Positions 20,598-29,471 of a DNA stretch of 64,000 nucleotides are shown here, in pieces. Positions within the stretch are counted from its first letter, which is position 1. Every line of letters begins with the position of its first letter. Under the pieces are notes generated by a model. The model was given only the letters and a program-made list of their open reading frames with translations, did not search any database and was not told where the DNA came from. Made by a program: the position numbers and the translations under genes. This DNA comes from Corynebacterium minutissimum. GTDB taxonomy: Bacteria > Actinomycetota > Actinomycetes > Mycobacteriales > Mycobacteriaceae. The DNA is taken from NCBI RefSeq assembly GCF_000988205.1, contig NZ_LAYQ01000004.1:54057-118056 (forward strand), in the 5' to 3' direction.

Positions 20598-21203
20598 CTA
20601 GCTGAACTCCATGGTGACCTGGGCCTCGGGGTCAACGCCACGGATGATGCCCTCATAGAAATTGCGAGCTTGATCCTGCAGGAGCTCGCGGTTGTCGTCG
20701 ATGTCCTCGCGCTTCTTATCGGCGCTGAGGACATCCGACACTGTAGATGCGGCGTCGATCGGCTGGGTGGTCCAGCTGAGCACGCCGTTGTTTTCCACGG
20801 CGGTCTTGAACTCCTCATCGGAATGCCCAATGAAGATGAAGTCCGGGATGTGGACAGTGTAGGCATGCTCGCCGGTCTCAGTGACGCGAACGTCCTTGCC
20901 TTCGATACCGAGCTTGGCTTTATAGGAATACTGCACAAATTGTGTTCGGCTAGTCCACGGAACCTTCACGCCTAAGACCTGACCCACGGAAGATTTCTCC
21001 GCCAGCCCCTGGATACCCAGGCTGAGCAAGACCACCTGCTCTTCGCGCTGGACGGCCTTAACCACCTGCGTGTTGGTTGACTGCACCGGCGCGGTATAAA
21101 CCTCGTGCGGCTGGCGCACGGCGTAGACACCAAGCGCAGCGCAGGCCAGCGACAACAGCACCACGAGGGCGATGAGGGTGGTGCTTAGTTTGCGAGGAGA
21201 CAT
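20598..21203 (-). CDS. Membrane-anchored protein, DUF4230-like
   Basis: 201 aa. One N-terminal membrane segment (residues 7-30) is followed by an extracytoplasmic domain with EEQVVLLSLGIQGLAEKS, a mid-region TRTQFVQYSYKAKLGI-like strand (here SRTQFVQYSYKAKLGI) and VHIPDFIFIGHSDEEF. The pattern of a short anchor, LGIQG and a Pro-Ile strand resembles DUF4230 proteins, whose function is not known. It is convergent with the permease and otherwise isolated. The assignment is by eye and tentative. Confidence 0.6.
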   Translation of the reverse strand: MSPRKLSTTLIALVVLLSLACAALGVYAVRQPHEVYTAPVQSTNTQVVKAVQREEQVVLLSLGIQGLAEKSSVGQVLGVKVPWTSRTQFVQYSYKAKLGIEGKDVRVTETGEHAYTVHIPDFIFIGHSDEEFKTAVENNGVLSWTTQPIDAASTVSDVLSADKKREDIDDNRELLQDQARNFYEGIIRGVDPEAQVTMEFS

Positions 21204-21282
21204 AAAGCCCGTCCTTTGTGTGATTCAGAAAAAGATGCCTTCTAGACTAGCCCTTCGATCTGAACCCAGCCCCACACACAAT

Positions 21283-21665
21283 GCTTTTACCTTGCTCTGA
21301 TGAGGGCCTGCTGATCCACGAAGGCGCCAAAGGCCATCAACAAGGTGTCAAGCTCCGTGCGCAAGTGGCGGTGCATAACCACCGCCCCAGAACGCCGAAG
21401 CCGTTCTTCGGCAACCCCGTTGACGTCGCCTAGCACCAGCACCACGTGGCCGGGGAGGACGCCATCGAATTCTGTGGCGTCGAGAACCACACCATCGCAC
21501 GCGCGTGCTTCCTCTTCCGTACTGATCCACCGAACACGCACTCCGTGTGGTGCGTAGCGTGCCACATCCGCAGCCAAACGCTCGCTCATTAAAAGCCCGA
21601 GAGTTACTGTCATACGCATTTCAATCACCTGTCCTGAAGCCTTGTGACAAGGGCTTTTACCTTGC
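21283..21665. repeat. 13-bp direct repeat GCTTTTACCTTGC flanking the 110-aa ORF
   Basis: Exact copies at 21283-21295 (covering the stop codon of the ORF) and 21653-21665 (upstream of its start). The second copy adjoins an imperfect hairpin, AAGCCTTGTGACAAGGGCTT. The meaning is unknown: insertion scar, duplicated binding site or chance. Confidence 0.5.
21287..21619 (-). CDS. 110-aa protein of unknown function
   Basis: Starts at ATG 21619 (MRMTVTLGLLMSERLAADV), with AGGACAGG upstream; a longer frame to 21673 is less likely. The alternating beta-strand and helix pattern (VRVRWIS, GVVLDATEF, HVVLVLGDVNG, GAVVMHRHL) suggests a small Rossmann-like or receiver-like fold, but no motif is diagnostic. 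It is divergent from a DeoR regulator and may be its target. A 13-bp direct repeat brackets the gene. Confidence 0.55.
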   Translation of the reverse strand: MRMTVTLGLLMSERLAADVARYAPHGVRVRWISTEEEARACDGVVLDATEFDGVLPGHVVLVLGDVNGVAEERLRRSGAVVMHRHLRTELDTLLMAFGAFVDQQALIRAR

Positions 21666-21698
21666 CTAGCCACAGAATAAAGATTGAAACGTTCACTG

Positions 21699-21726
21699 TA
21701 TATGGTCGTTTCAGTTCTATATGATC
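21699..21726. promoter_or_regulatory. Direct repeat TATATGRTC, candidate DeoR autoregulatory site
   Basis: TATATGGTC at 21699 and TATATGATC at 21718 are 19 bp apart, about two helical turns, just before the DeoR regulator start. DeoR/GlpR proteins often bind spaced repeats. This is an inference from position. Confidence 0.35.
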
Positions 21727-21732
21727 AGGGCC

Positions 21733-22503
21733 ATGGACAAGGAAGAACGTCAGCGCAGAATCATCTGGGCGGTTGACTCGGGGAGCAAAACGGTCAACCA
21801 ACTACAAGAACTCACTGGGGCCTCCGCGATTACCATCCGCCGAGATCTCACCGAGCTGGAAGAAGCTGGGGCACTCACGCGCTTTCATGGCGGCGCTCGC
21901 CCCGCTGTGCGACGGGGTGCCCGCTATCCCCTAGAGGTTCGCCGGAAAGAGGACCCCGCTGGCAAACGCGCTATTGCCGCAGAGGCGGCACGACTAGTCG
22001 AGCCCGGCTCCTGTGTTCTCATCGACTCGGGTACAACCCCCACAGCGGTCGCCCGCAACCTCGCCGGAATGGACATCACGGCCCTGGCGATGTCTCTGTA
22101 CGCGGGCGCAGCATTAGCCAAGACGCCGGGCAGCGACGTCCTAATTCCAGGCGGAACCGTCAATAGCGACGATCTTGCTGTGTACGGGGCAGAAGCGGTT
22201 GACACAGTCATGTCCATGCGCTTCGACTTAGCAATCGTGGGTGTCTGCGCGTGCACTCCGTCGGTGGGCCTTATGTCCCCGAACCTTACCGAGGCCACCA
22301 TCAAACGGGCCTACTTTAAAGCGGCCCGACGTGTCATCGTTGTCACCACACCAGAGAAGTTCACCCGCATGTCGGCCCACCGAGTGGCCACCTTTGACCA
22401 GGTCGACACGGTCATCACAACAACTGACCTATCCCCGGACATAGCCCAGGACGTGGTCGATTTTGGCGCCAACCTCACGATGGTGCCGGTAGAAGACTCT
22501 TAA
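21733..22503 (+). CDS. DeoR/GlpR-family transcriptional regulator
   Basis: 256 aa from ATG 21733 (MDKEERQRRIIWAVDSG), the canonical family start; ATG 21721 is possible. The N-terminal HTH is TVNQLQELTGASAITIRRDLTELEEAGAL, followed by RFHGGARP. The C-terminal DeoR effector domain has IDSGTTPTAVARNL, LIPGGTVNSDDLAVYG and KRAYFKAARRVIVV. Such regulators sense phosphorylated sugars. No sugar catabolic operon is adjacent, so the target may be the divergent 110-aa gene or lie elsewhere. It overlaps the convergent DUF3817 gene by 4 bp. Confidence 0.9.
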   Translation: MDKEERQRRIIWAVDSGSKTVNQLQELTGASAITIRRDLTELEEAGALTRFHGGARPAVRRGARYPLEVRRKEDPAGKRAIAAEAARLVEPGSCVLIDSGTTPTAVARNLAGMDITALAMSLYAGAALAKTPGSDVLIPGGTVNSDDLAVYGAEAVDTVMSMRFDLAIVGVCACTPSVGLMSPNLTEATIKRAYFKAARRVIVVTTPEKFTRMSAHRVATFDQVDTVITTTDLSPDIAQDVVDFGANLTMVPVEDS

Positions 22504-22856
22504 AGCTGGAACTGCTCAACAACTTCAGTGCGGCGCTTGTGCTCCATCCAGAAGGAAAGGAACGGAACAACACCGGCGAGCGCCGTGGTAAAGAGCTTGC
22601 CTACCGGCCACATTGCACGCGGACCGAGGACCAGGATGGATACGAGGTAGACCATGTAGGCCACGCCGTGCGCTTGGGCGATGAGCGTAGCCCACGATGG
22701 CATCTCCATCCCCACGCCGTATTGCAGGATCATGCGTGCGACAAGAATGAGAAGGAAAATACCGGTAATCGTGGCGGCAATGGAAAAGAACTTCAGCGGG
22801 CCACGGATACGCGCCTGACGGTCAGGATGGACAGCGTTGTTCACTGGGTTGCTCAT
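22500..22856 (-). CDS. DUF3817 integral membrane protein
   Basis: 118 aa with three predicted membrane helices. DUF3817 features include RGPLKFFSIAATITGIFLLILV, AQAHGVAYMVYLVSILVLG and TALAGVVPFLSFWMEHK. The family is common in actinobacteria and its function is unknown. It lies 5 bp downstream of the next membrane protein gene and is probably in an operon with it. Confidence 0.85.
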   Translation of the reverse strand: MSNPVNNAVHPDRQARIRGPLKFFSIAATITGIFLLILVARMILQYGVGMEMPSWATLIAQAHGVAYMVYLVSILVLGPRAMWPVGKLFTTALAGVVPFLSFWMEHKRRTEVVEQFQL

Positions 22857-22861
22857 AAATT

Positions 22862-23281
22862 CTACTCTTCGGTGCCGCGACGGCGGCGCTGCTTGTTCAT
22901 AGCGTTGAAGGTTTCCACATCAATCTGCGGACGGGGCGGTAGGAAATCTTCGTCGATTTTAGTCTCGGTGTGCTCCTTGGCCGCGCGCACGTCCTCTGCC
23001 TCATATTGGGCTGGCTCTTCTCCCCGCTCGAGAGCTTCGTTCTCGGCATCGATTCGCTCATTCTCGTAGCGCATGGCGGTGCGGTAAGCGTAAACAACAA
23101 ATATCGCGAACAGCGGCCATTGGAAGGCGTATCCCAAGTTCTGGAAGGTTCCCGAACCGGAGCGGAACCGCGTCCATTGCCAGTAAGCAAGGAACAAAAA
23201 GAGCACGACGAAGAGCACGATGAGGACGATGTGCCACCATCGAACCTTCATCCGCTTTTTCGGTGCTGGGTTGGTGCTCAC
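22862..23281 (-). CDS. Small membrane protein with acidic/basic tail, unknown function
   Basis: 139 aa from GTG 23281 (VSTNPAPKKRMKVRWWHI). Two membrane helices (residues about 14-32 and 48-64) are followed by a charged cytoplasmic tail ending in DVETFNAMNKQRRRRGTEE. The order matches a conserved corynebacterial pair with the DUF3817 gene, from memory. GTG and the downstream ATG (23251) are both possible starts. No function is assigned. Confidence 0.75.
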   Translation of the reverse strand: MSTNPAPKKRMKVRWWHIVLIVLFVVLFLFLAYWQWTRFRSGSGTFQNLGYAFQWPLFAIFVVYAYRTAMRYENERIDAENEALERGEEPAQYEAEDVRAAKEHTETKIDEDFLPPRPQIDVETFNAMNKQRRRRGTEE

Positions 23282-23394
23282 TCTGAACAGCCTACCCACC
23301 ACGCCCAGAAAAGTGGATTTCCGTCTATGGCCTGCCGCCCTGTAGGCTAGTGACCGTTGCGCAGAGCAAAGAGTGCTCCGCAGCAACGAAACCA

Positions 23395-23476
23395 GCGCCC
23401 GTGGCGGAATTGGCAGACGCGCTAGATTTAGGTTCTAGTGTCTTATGACGTGTGAGTTCAAGTCTCACCGGGCGCA
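23395..23476 (+). tRNA. tRNA-Leu (anticodon TAG)
   Basis: The acceptor stem GCGCCCG pairs perfectly with CGGGCGC. The anticodon stem CTAGA/TCTAG holds the loop TTTAGGT with anticodon TAG. A long variable arm, as in class II tRNAs, is followed by the T arm GTGAG-TTCAAGT-CTCAC and discriminator A. CCA is not encoded. Confidence 0.95.
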
Positions 23477-23487
23477 CAATTTCAAAC

Positions 23488-23518
23488 CCCGCGCGAGTTT
23501 TCCGTGCGGGCTTTTCTT
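23488..23518 (+). terminator. Rho-independent terminator after tRNA-Leu
   Basis: CCCGCGCG (23488-23495) pairs with CGTGCGGG (23503-23510), allowing one G-T pair, and is followed by CTTTTCTTT. Confidence 0.8.
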
Positions 23519-23547
23519 TACCCCAGCCCTGCCCCAAATGGTTTTAG

Positions 23548-23737
23548 TCATATGGTTCCCCTCATCGGGTTCTTTTGGGGGCAAAGAAACCACCTAAAGC
23601 ACTACAGAAGGTTCGTTTGGGGGCAGGCGAACCATATGAGTAGAACCATGTGCGGAGAGACCAAAGCCACAGGACCATCTGCGAGGTAGCTTCTGCATTT
23701 CCCCAGGTGGTCTTCGCAGAATATGCGCAGATGGTCC
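23548..23737. repeat. Hairpin-rich intergenic repeat cluster between tRNA-Leu and rdgB
   Basis: TCATATGGTTC (23548-23558) is inverted at 23629-23639. Between them are two near-identical 24-bp units at 23568-23591 and 23610-23633, each with core TTTGGGGGCA and self-complementary ends (GGTTC..., ...AACC). To the right, GGACCATCTGCG (23672-23683) is inverted at 23726-23737. No coding frame fits this 361-bp gap (23477-23837). It may be a miniature element, a REP-like unit or a structured RNA. Confidence 0.65.
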
Positions 23738-23837
23738 TTCTAGTTTGGTCCCCCATCAACCAGGCCAGCTAGCGGATGCCGGGCTTGCGGTGATGTCTCG
23801 GCGGACGCTGGAGCTCGTGGTGATGGCGGGCGGAGGC

Positions 23838-24449
23838 TTAGGCTTGGCCGGCGAGGGCCGCTAGGGGTTCGCGCAGCTGCGCCAGCGCGCGGCCGCGGTG
23901 CGAGACGGCGTTCTTCTCCTCTGGAGACATCTGCGCGGCGGAACGGGTTTCGCCCTCGGGCTGAAAGAGAGGATCGTAGCCAAAACCATTTTCGCCCTGT
24001 GGGACGGTCAGCAAGGAGCCTGGCCAGCGGCCCTCCACCACGTGTTCCTGCCCATCCGGGGTCACCAGCGCGCAGACCGACACGAAGGCGGCCGCGCGGC
24101 GCTCGGCGGGCACGTGTGACATCTGCCCCAGCAGCAGGCGGTTATTGGCTTCATCGTCGCCGTGGCCGCCCGACCACCGGGCAGAGAGCACGCCCGGCAT
24201 ACCGTTGAGTTCATCCACCGCGAGGCCGGAATCATCCGCGATCGTTGCCAAACCGGTGTGCTGCACCCCGGCGCGCGCCTTGATCAGCGCGTTATCGGCA
24301 AAGGTGCGGCCATCCTCCACAGGCTCCGGGTAGGCCTCCACCGCGGAGAGAGGGAGTAGCTCGATGCCCTCAATGCCGGCGTCGGCGAGGATCTTCTCTA
24401 GCTCCTTGAGCTTCTTGGCATTATTCGAAGCGACGAGGAGTTTTACCAT
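23838..24449 (-). CDS. rdgB: XTP/dITP pyrophosphatase (HAM1/RdgB)
   Basis: 203 aa. It hydrolyses non-canonical purine triphosphates (ITP, XTP, dITP) to monophosphates to keep them out of DNA and RNA. Family motifs are [18 protein letters not shown], the metal-site [20 protein letters not shown] (read in two adjacent parts), and GFGYDPLF, with SHRGRAL at the C-terminus. It overlaps rph by 7 bp and belongs to the rph-rdgB operon. Confidence 0.95.
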   Translation of the reverse strand: MVKLLVASNNAKKLKELEKILADAGIEGIELLPLSAVEAYPEPVEDGRTFADNALIKARAGVQHTGLATIADDSGLAVDELNGMPGVLSARWSGGHGDDEANNRLLLGQMSHVPAERRAAAFVSVCALVTPDGQEHVVEGRWPGSLLTVPQGENGFGYDPLFQPEGETRSAAQMSPEEKNAVSHRGRALAQLREPLAALAGQA

Positions 24450-25171
24450 CCGAGGGCCGCCTTTTGAGCGTCGATAAGCTGGGCGCAGCCGGCTTGGGCA
24501 ACGTCCAACATGTCATTGAGCTCCGCGCGGCCGAACAGGCCGTGCTCACCGGTACCCTGAATCTCGACGAAGTCTCCGCCCTCCTGCATCACCACGTTGA
24601 GATCAACCTCCGCGCGGGAGTCCTCCTCATAGGGCAGGTCCAAGCACACGTGACCATCGATGATGCCCACGGAAACCGCAGCGATGGGATCCAGCAGCGG
24701 CTCGCCCGGGACGACGCCCTCCTCCTTGAGGTAAGCAATCGCATCAGCCAGCGCCACATACGCGCCGGTAATCGACGCCGTGCGGGTACCGCCATCTGCC
24801 TGCAGCACATCGCAATCCAGCTGGATGGTGTTCTCCCCCAGCTCGGACAGGTCCACGGCGGCGCGCAGGCTGCGGCCCACCAGGCGGGAAATCTCGTGGG
24901 TACGGCCCTTGACCTTGCCCTTCATAGACTCGCGCGGCATGCGGTCGTGGGTGGCCGCAGGCAACATCGCGTACTCAGCAGTCAGCCAGCCCTCGCCGGA
25001 GTCCTTCTTGAAGCGCGGCACCCCGAATTCCACGGAAGCCGTACACATGACTCGGGTGTTGCCGAACTCCACCAAGACCGACCCGGCCGGGTTGGTGGTG
25101 AAGTTGCGGGTAATACGAACGCTACGGAGTTGGTCGAGCGCGCGACCATCGGCACGAGTGAAATCAGTCAT
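24443..25171 (-). CDS. rph: Ribonuclease PH
   Basis: 242 aa from ATG 25171 ([10 protein letters not shown]). It is a phosphorolytic 3'-5' exoribonuclease that trims tRNA 3' ends. Motifs are [56 protein letters not shown] and [20 protein letters not shown]. The longer frame to 25279 lies in the preceding gene's terminal region and is not needed. It is followed by rdgB with a short overlap. Confidence 0.96.
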   Translation of the reverse strand: MTDFTRADGRALDQLRSVRITRNFTTNPAGSVLVEFGNTRVMCTASVEFGVPRFKKDSGEGWLTAEYAMLPAATHDRMPRESMKGKVKGRTHEISRLVGRSLRAAVDLSELGENTIQLDCDVLQADGGTRTASITGAYVALADAIAYLKEEGVVPGEPLLDPIAAVSVGIIDGHVCLDLPYEEDSRAEVDLNVVMQEGGDFVEIQGTGEHGLFGRAELNDMLDVAQAGCAQLIDAQKAALGW

Positions 25172-25193
25172 GCCCCCTACCCTACCGCGCGTG

Positions 25194-25961
25194 CTAAAAG
25201 TCGAGCTCCATCCCAGCAGCACCGACGACAATCTCACCGTCGAACTCACGGGCAGCTGCGGCATAGGTGGCGGCGGCATCGCCCCACGGCTGCAGGTGAA
25301 CGAGCACCAGCTTCTTCACGCCCGCCTCGCGCGCCAAGCGGCCAGCTTCTGCCCCCGACATGTGCATGTCCGGGGCCTTATCCTCCGAGGTCTCGCCCCA
25401 TGCGGCCTCACAGAGGAAAACATCCACGCCCTGGGCAGCCTCAATGAGCGCGGGCGTATAGGCCGAATCCGCGGAATAGCACAGGGTAGAGCCGGCTTTA
25501 GCGTGCTCAACCCGCAAGGCATATGTCTCTACCGGGTGAACTGTGCGGAAGGGGGTGATATAGACATCGTCGACAAGCTGGCGTTCCCGATCCACCCAGG
25601 GACTGAACGCAAAGGTATCGCTCATGTCATCCACCCCGTCCGGAGTATCCGAGGACAGCCGGCCCAGGTGGGTCTCAGTCGTCGACGGCCCGAGGCAGAA
25701 ATTGCGGGAGGCTGCGGGCTCTGTGGGGTGGAAGCGGCGCCACACCATCAAAGACGGAAAGTCCAGGCAGTGATCGGCATGGAGATGAGTTAACGCCACG
25801 TGTGCATCGCACGGATCCTGGAGTTCCTGCAGGCGTGCAAGCGTACCCGGGCCCAAATCCATGATGATGGACGGAGCAGAGGGGAAAGACAAGAGATAGC
25901 CAGAGGCCGGATTACCCACAGTGGGCACCGAGCCGGAACAGCCTAGGATGGTCAGCTTCAT
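25194..25961 (-). CDS. MBL-fold metal-dependent hydrolase
   Basis: 255 aa from ATG 25961 ([14 protein letters not shown]). The metallo-beta-lactamase signature [10 protein letters not shown] (near residue 60) gives the HxHxDH zinc ligands. [10 protein letters not shown] and LVHLQPW supply the later Asp and His. It resembles the RNase Z/cyclic-nucleotide phosphodiesterase-like branch, without the long RNase Z exosite. It lies 22 bp upstream of rph and downstream of murI. The substrate is unknown. Confidence 0.88.
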   Translation of the reverse strand: MKLTILGCSGSVPTVGNPASGYLLSFPSAPSIIMDLGPGTLARLQELQDPCDAHVALTHLHADHCLDFPSLMVWRRFHPTEPAASRNFCLGPSTTETHLGRLSSDTPDGVDDMSDTFAFSPWVDRERQLVDDVYITPFRTVHPVETYALRVEHAKAGSTLCYSADSAYTPALIEAAQGVDVFLCEAAWGETSEDKAPDMHMSGAEAGRLAREAGVKKLVLVHLQPWGDAAATYAAAAREFDGEIVVGAAGMELDF

Positions 25962-26028
25962 GCGTTCAATAGTTCCACGAAACAATGGGGGATGCGGGAT
26001 TTGGGTCGATTGTACATCCTCACCCGCT

Positions 26029-26805
26029 CTAAATCTTGGGCCCCAGGAAGCGCGCGGCAAAACGCTCGAAGGCGGCGTGGTCGCCAGTGCACTCGAAACT
26101 ACGTGTGGGTGCCTGCCCCGCCGGGGCCAGCATGTCCGTGTTGGTGAGGATGCGCAACACATCCTTCGCAGTCTCCTCCGCCGAGGACACCAAGGTGACG
26201 TTATCCCCGATAGCGAGCTGGATGACGCCCGTCAGCAGCGGGTAGTGCGTGCAGCCAAGAACGAGCGTGTCGACGCCCGCCGACTGCAGCGGCGCGAGGT
26301 AGCCCTCGGCCACACCCAGGATCTGGCGCCCAGCGGTAATGCCGCGCTCGACAAAGTTCACGAAGTCCGGGCAGGCCACGGCCGTGCACTCAACATTCGG
26401 GTTGACGGCGAACAAATCCTGGTAGGCCCCGGAATTAATGGTTCCCTCAGTACCAATCACGCCAATCTTGCCGTTGCGGGTGGTGGCGATGGCGCGGCGC
26501 ACGGCCGGGCGGATAACCTCCACGACCGGAATGGCATAGCGCTCGCGGGCATCGTGCAGGAAGGCGGCCGTGGCGGTGTTGCAGGCGATCACCAGCATCT
26601 TGCAGCCGCGCTCCACCAACTCGTCGGCGATGGCGGTGGAGAGCTCCCTCACCTCGGCGATGGGCCGCGGGCCGTAGGGGGTATGGGCGGTATCGCCGAT
26701 GTAGATGATGGATTCGTCGGGAAGCTGCTCGATGATCGTGCGAGCGACGGTCAGGCCGCCCACGCCCGAATCAAAAATCCCGATCGGAGAGGTCGCGTCA
26801 GGCAT
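26029..26805 (-). CDS. murI: Glutamate racemase
   Basis: 258 aa. It makes D-glutamate for peptidoglycan. Motifs are [16 protein letters not shown] at the N-terminus, [21 protein letters not shown] with the first catalytic Cys (near residue 75) and LGCTHYPLL with the second (near residue 185). Its start overlaps the stop of the rhomboid gene by 1 bp. The murI, MBL, rph, rdgB order is conserved in corynebacteria. Confidence 0.96.
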   Translation of the reverse strand: MPDATSPIGIFDSGVGGLTVARTIIEQLPDESIIYIGDTAHTPYGPRPIAEVRELSTAIADELVERGCKMLVIACNTATAAFLHDARERYAIPVVEVIRPAVRRAIATTRNGKIGVIGTEGTINSGAYQDLFAVNPNVECTAVACPDFVNFVERGITAGRQILGVAEGYLAPLQSAGVDTLVLGCTHYPLLTGVIQLAIGDNVTLVSSAEETAKDVLRILTNTDMLAPAGQAPTRSFECTGDHAAFERFAARFLGPKI

Positions 26806-27527
26806 TAACGCATCGCTCCCCGAGGCGCGGGCTTGACCTTCTTAATCGGGTCATCGGAGGTGATCACCATGCCCGCGACGATGCCACCGATGGCGCCGAA
26901 GAGGTGGCCCTGCCAGCTGACTCCCTCGTAGATCGGCAGCACGCCCCAAATGAGGCCGGAGTAGGCGAACCCTAGACCAACACCAATCAGGAACTGCCCC
27001 AGCGAGCGGTTAAAGATGCCGCGCACGATGAGATAGGCCAGCCAGCCATAGACCATGCCCGAAGCACCGATATGCGAGGTCCCCGGCCCGCCCAGCAGCC
27101 ACGTGCCCACGCCGGCAATGAGCACCACGATGATGGTGACCTCCCACCATGCCTTGCGGCCTGACAAGCCGATCAGGAAACAAAAGATCGCACCAGGCAA
27201 CGAGTTTCCGATGAGGTGCTCGAAGTTCGCATGGAGCAGCGGCGCGGTGAAAATCCCCCAGATGCCGTTGAAGTCCAGCGGATGAATGCCGTACTGCCCC
27301 AGCTCGCTTCCAAAGAACAGGAAGTTGATGATGTGGATGATCCACTCGACGGCGAGGAATCCCACCGTGAGAAACGCGGCTGTTTTGAGGCGGCCGGCCC
27401 GCGTGTAGTTCTTCGAATCGCCTGTATTAAGGAGGGGCTGCTGTCCCTGTCCCGCGGCAGCGGGGCGGGGTTGGAAGGGGTTAGGCTCATGCGAATGCTG
27501 CTGGCCAAAAGGTCCACTCGTCGTCAT
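26805..27527 (-). CDS. Rhomboid-family intramembrane serine protease
   Basis: 240 aa from ATG 27527 ([18 protein letters not shown]). A Pro/Gln-rich cytoplasmic N-terminus of about 45 residues precedes about six membrane helices. The catalytic elements are GASGMVYGW with the Ser, and [12 protein letters not shown] with the His in a later helix. [12 protein letters not shown] carries the conserved His/Asn of the oxyanion region. The substrate is unknown. It overlaps murI. Confidence 0.9.
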   Translation of the reverse strand: MTTSGPFGQQHSHEPNPFQPRPAAAGQGQQPLLNTGDSKNYTRAGRLKTAAFLTVGFLAVEWIIHIINFLFFGSELGQYGIHPLDFNGIWGIFTAPLLHANFEHLIGNSLPGAIFCFLIGLSGRKAWWEVTIIVVLIAGVGTWLLGGPGTSHIGASGMVYGWLAYLIVRGIFNRSLGQFLIGVGLGFAYSGLIWGVLPIYEGVSWQGHLFGAIGGIVAGMVITSDDPIKKVKPAPRGAMR

Positions 27528-27540
27528 AATGCCTCCAACT

Positions 27541-28503
27541 CTAGCAAGCCCGCAGCGAGGAATACGCCTCCAAACCCAGCCCTGGGCTTGCACTCACCAC
27601 GGCGTCAACGATGGCTGCCTCCACGGCATCGGCAGCAGCTGCGCTTAACGACGCCAACTCCGCCGGGCCGATGCCCTTCTCCGCTGAGCGGACTCCCGAG
27701 GCGGCAGCAAACAGCGTATCCCCATCCAGCGGGGAATGCGCTGGGCGCACAGCGCGAGCGATGCCATCGTGGCCCGCGAGGGCCAGGCGCTTGGTCTGGG
27801 CCTTGCTTAAAGGAGCATCGGTCAACACCGCACCAATGGTGGTATTAAGCCGCGAGGATTCCGCGAATGACTCGGCCAAGCTGCGGGCCGCGGCAAACCG
27901 CTCAACGTCGACGGCTGGTGCACCCGGTGCGCCAAACAAGCGCCCGGTCTCAGCATCAATCACCTGGCCTACCGGGTTGGCCACGACGACGGCGGCGACG
28001 GAGAAGGGGGAGACGTCGACAAGCGCGGTGCCCACCCCACCCCGCACCTTGCCGGCACAGGCTCCGGTGCCCGCACCCACGCTGCCACTCGTGGCGTCGT
28101 GTCCTGCCAACGCGGCGCGTAGAGCCGCCTCGCCGTCTGCCGCCGAGGGACGCTGCGGTCCGGCGAGCAGGTCGAAGATGACCGCGCCCGGGACGATAGG
28201 AACGCGCGGGCCGGGGATCTCCTCCCCAAAGACGGGGAAACCAATCCCTGCCTCCTCCAGCCCGCGCATGACGCCATCCGCAGCGGCCAGCCCAAAGGCC
28301 GAGCCGCCTGCCAGAAGAAACGCATGAACGCGCTCAACCGTGTTGTGTGGCTCTAAAAGATCCGTCTCGCGCGTGCCTGGACCGCCGCCCCGCACGTCGA
28401 CGCCGGCCACGGCCCCCTGCTCGCCGCAGTAGATGACGGTGACGCCGGTATCCTCACGTGTGACGTGGCCGACGGAAAAGCCCATGTCGGGAAGTGTGCG
28501 CAC
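27541..28503 (-). CDS. P1-family peptidase (DmpA/L-aminopeptidase-like, N-terminal nucleophile)
   Basis: 320 aa from GTG 28503, 4 nt after the DUF2017 stop; ATG 28485 is the alternative. Family features are SVGHVTREDTGVTVIYC, VDVRGGGPGTRETDLL, LLAGGSAFGLAAADGVMRGL and the autoprocessing region RLNTTIGAVLTDAPLSKAQ. DmpA-type enzymes cleave themselves and release N-terminal D- or L-amino acids. It sits in the clpS cluster. Confidence 0.88.
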   Translation of the reverse strand: MRTLPDMGFSVGHVTREDTGVTVIYCGEQGAVAGVDVRGGGPGTRETDLLEPHNTVERVHAFLLAGGSAFGLAAADGVMRGLEEAGIGFPVFGEEIPGPRVPIVPGAVIFDLLAGPQRPSAADGEAALRAALAGHDATSGSVGAGTGACAGKVRGGVGTALVDVSPFSVAAVVVANPVGQVIDAETGRLFGAPGAPAVDVERFAAARSLAESFAESSRLNTTIGAVLTDAPLSKAQTKRLALAGHDGIARAVRPAHSPLDGDTLFAAASGVRSAEKGIGPAELASLSAAAADAVEAAIVDAVVSASPGLGLEAYSSLRAC

Positions 28504-28507
28504 GGTG

Positions 28508-29044
28508 CTAGTCCATGAGAACGTCGAGCAGCGAATCCTGGCAGAATGCCAGCCATTCCACGAGCGTATCGCGGTCCGCCCCAGGGGTATCCTCCGGCAC
28601 GTCCCCGGCGGCGATATAGAGGCGCAGATCGTTAAGCCCCGCGAGGAAAGCATGCGCCTCTTCCTCACTAATGGCTACCTCTACCCCGCCAGTCGGCCCC
28701 AGCGCGGTGTTAATGACCTGTAGGTTCTCCAGCTTGGCGCGCGCAATGTCGTTCTCATGGAGCGAGCGCATGAGGGAATTGTCTCCATCGAATTCCTCAT
28801 CCCCCGGCTTCTTGAAGTCCGGAAAGAGGCGGGCCAGCGACGGGTCTTCGGGGGCTTCGGTGTGGCCGGTGGGCATGTCGAGCATGTCCGCCAGCTCATC
28901 CTTCGGCGCCGACTGCGCGCGAGCGATGATGGCCTCGGACACCGTCGCGGTGAGGTCACCCAAGACTTCGCGCTCCATCGGCTCGAAAACAGCCGTGTAC
29001 TTGGCGCCGCGCATGAAGGACTTTTTCTTCTTCCAAGCCTGCAT
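28508..29044 (-). CDS. DUF2017 protein encoded next to clpS
   Basis: 178 aa. It has the DUF2017 pattern: a basic start MQAWKKKKSFMRGAKYTAVF, FEPMEREVLGDLTATVSEAI, LARLFPDF, and a C-terminal helix LVEWLAFCQDSLLDVLM. It is found immediately after clpS in most actinobacteria. A role in ClpS/ClpAP-type proteolysis is suspected from this linkage only. It starts 3 bp after the clpS stop. Confidence 0.85.
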   Translation of the reverse strand: MQAWKKKKSFMRGAKYTAVFEPMEREVLGDLTATVSEAIIARAQSAPKDELADMLDMPTGHTEAPEDPSLARLFPDFKKPGDEEFDGDNSLMRSLHENDIARAKLENLQVINTALGPTGGVEVAISEEEAHAFLAGLNDLRLYIAAGDVPEDTPGADRDTLVEWLAFCQDSLLDVLMD

Positions 29045-29047
29045 AAC

Positions 29048-29383
29048 CTACCCTGCCTGCTGCATTGTGGCCCAGAGGCCCGCGACCTGCAGCTTCTTCA
29101 CGTCGGCTTCGACTTTGTCGCGTTCACCCGAGGACACGGCTGCCTTACCTTCGGTATGGACCTGCATCATCAGCTCGTTGGCTCGCTTCTTGTCATAGCC
29201 TAAAACGGTCTGGAACACGTAGGAGACGTAGCTCATCAGGTTGACTGGATCATCCCAGACAATGCACATCCACGGCAGGTTTTCGCTCGTGGCGACGTCG
29301 ACGTCAATCGCCTCATCCAGCTCCGGGGTGGCCATGGGTGAACTCATCACCACGCCCGCGGACGTTTCGTTGTGCGCTTTCAT
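29048..29383 (-). CDS. clpS: ATP-dependent Clp protease adaptor ClpS
   Basis: 111 aa. It delivers N-degron substrates to the Clp ATPase. The core domain (residues about 35-105) has [28 protein letters not shown], with the substrate-pocket Asp and Asn, then [21 protein letters not shown] with the ClpA-contact His. The N-terminal 30 residues are a flexible acidic tail. First gene of the leftward cluster clpS to rdgB. Confidence 0.95.
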   Translation of the reverse strand: MKAHNETSAGVVMSSPMATPELDEAIDVDVATSENLPWMCIVWDDPVNLMSYVSYVFQTVLGYDKKRANELMMQVHTEGKAAVSSGERDKVEADVKKLQVAGLWATMQQAG

Positions 29384-29471
29384 GCCCTCTACACTAGCTA
29401 AAATTCTCCGCGTCGCGAGCAGTTATACTGTCAGCGACCCTTAACCTGATTATCGTTTCCAGGTGGCATCA

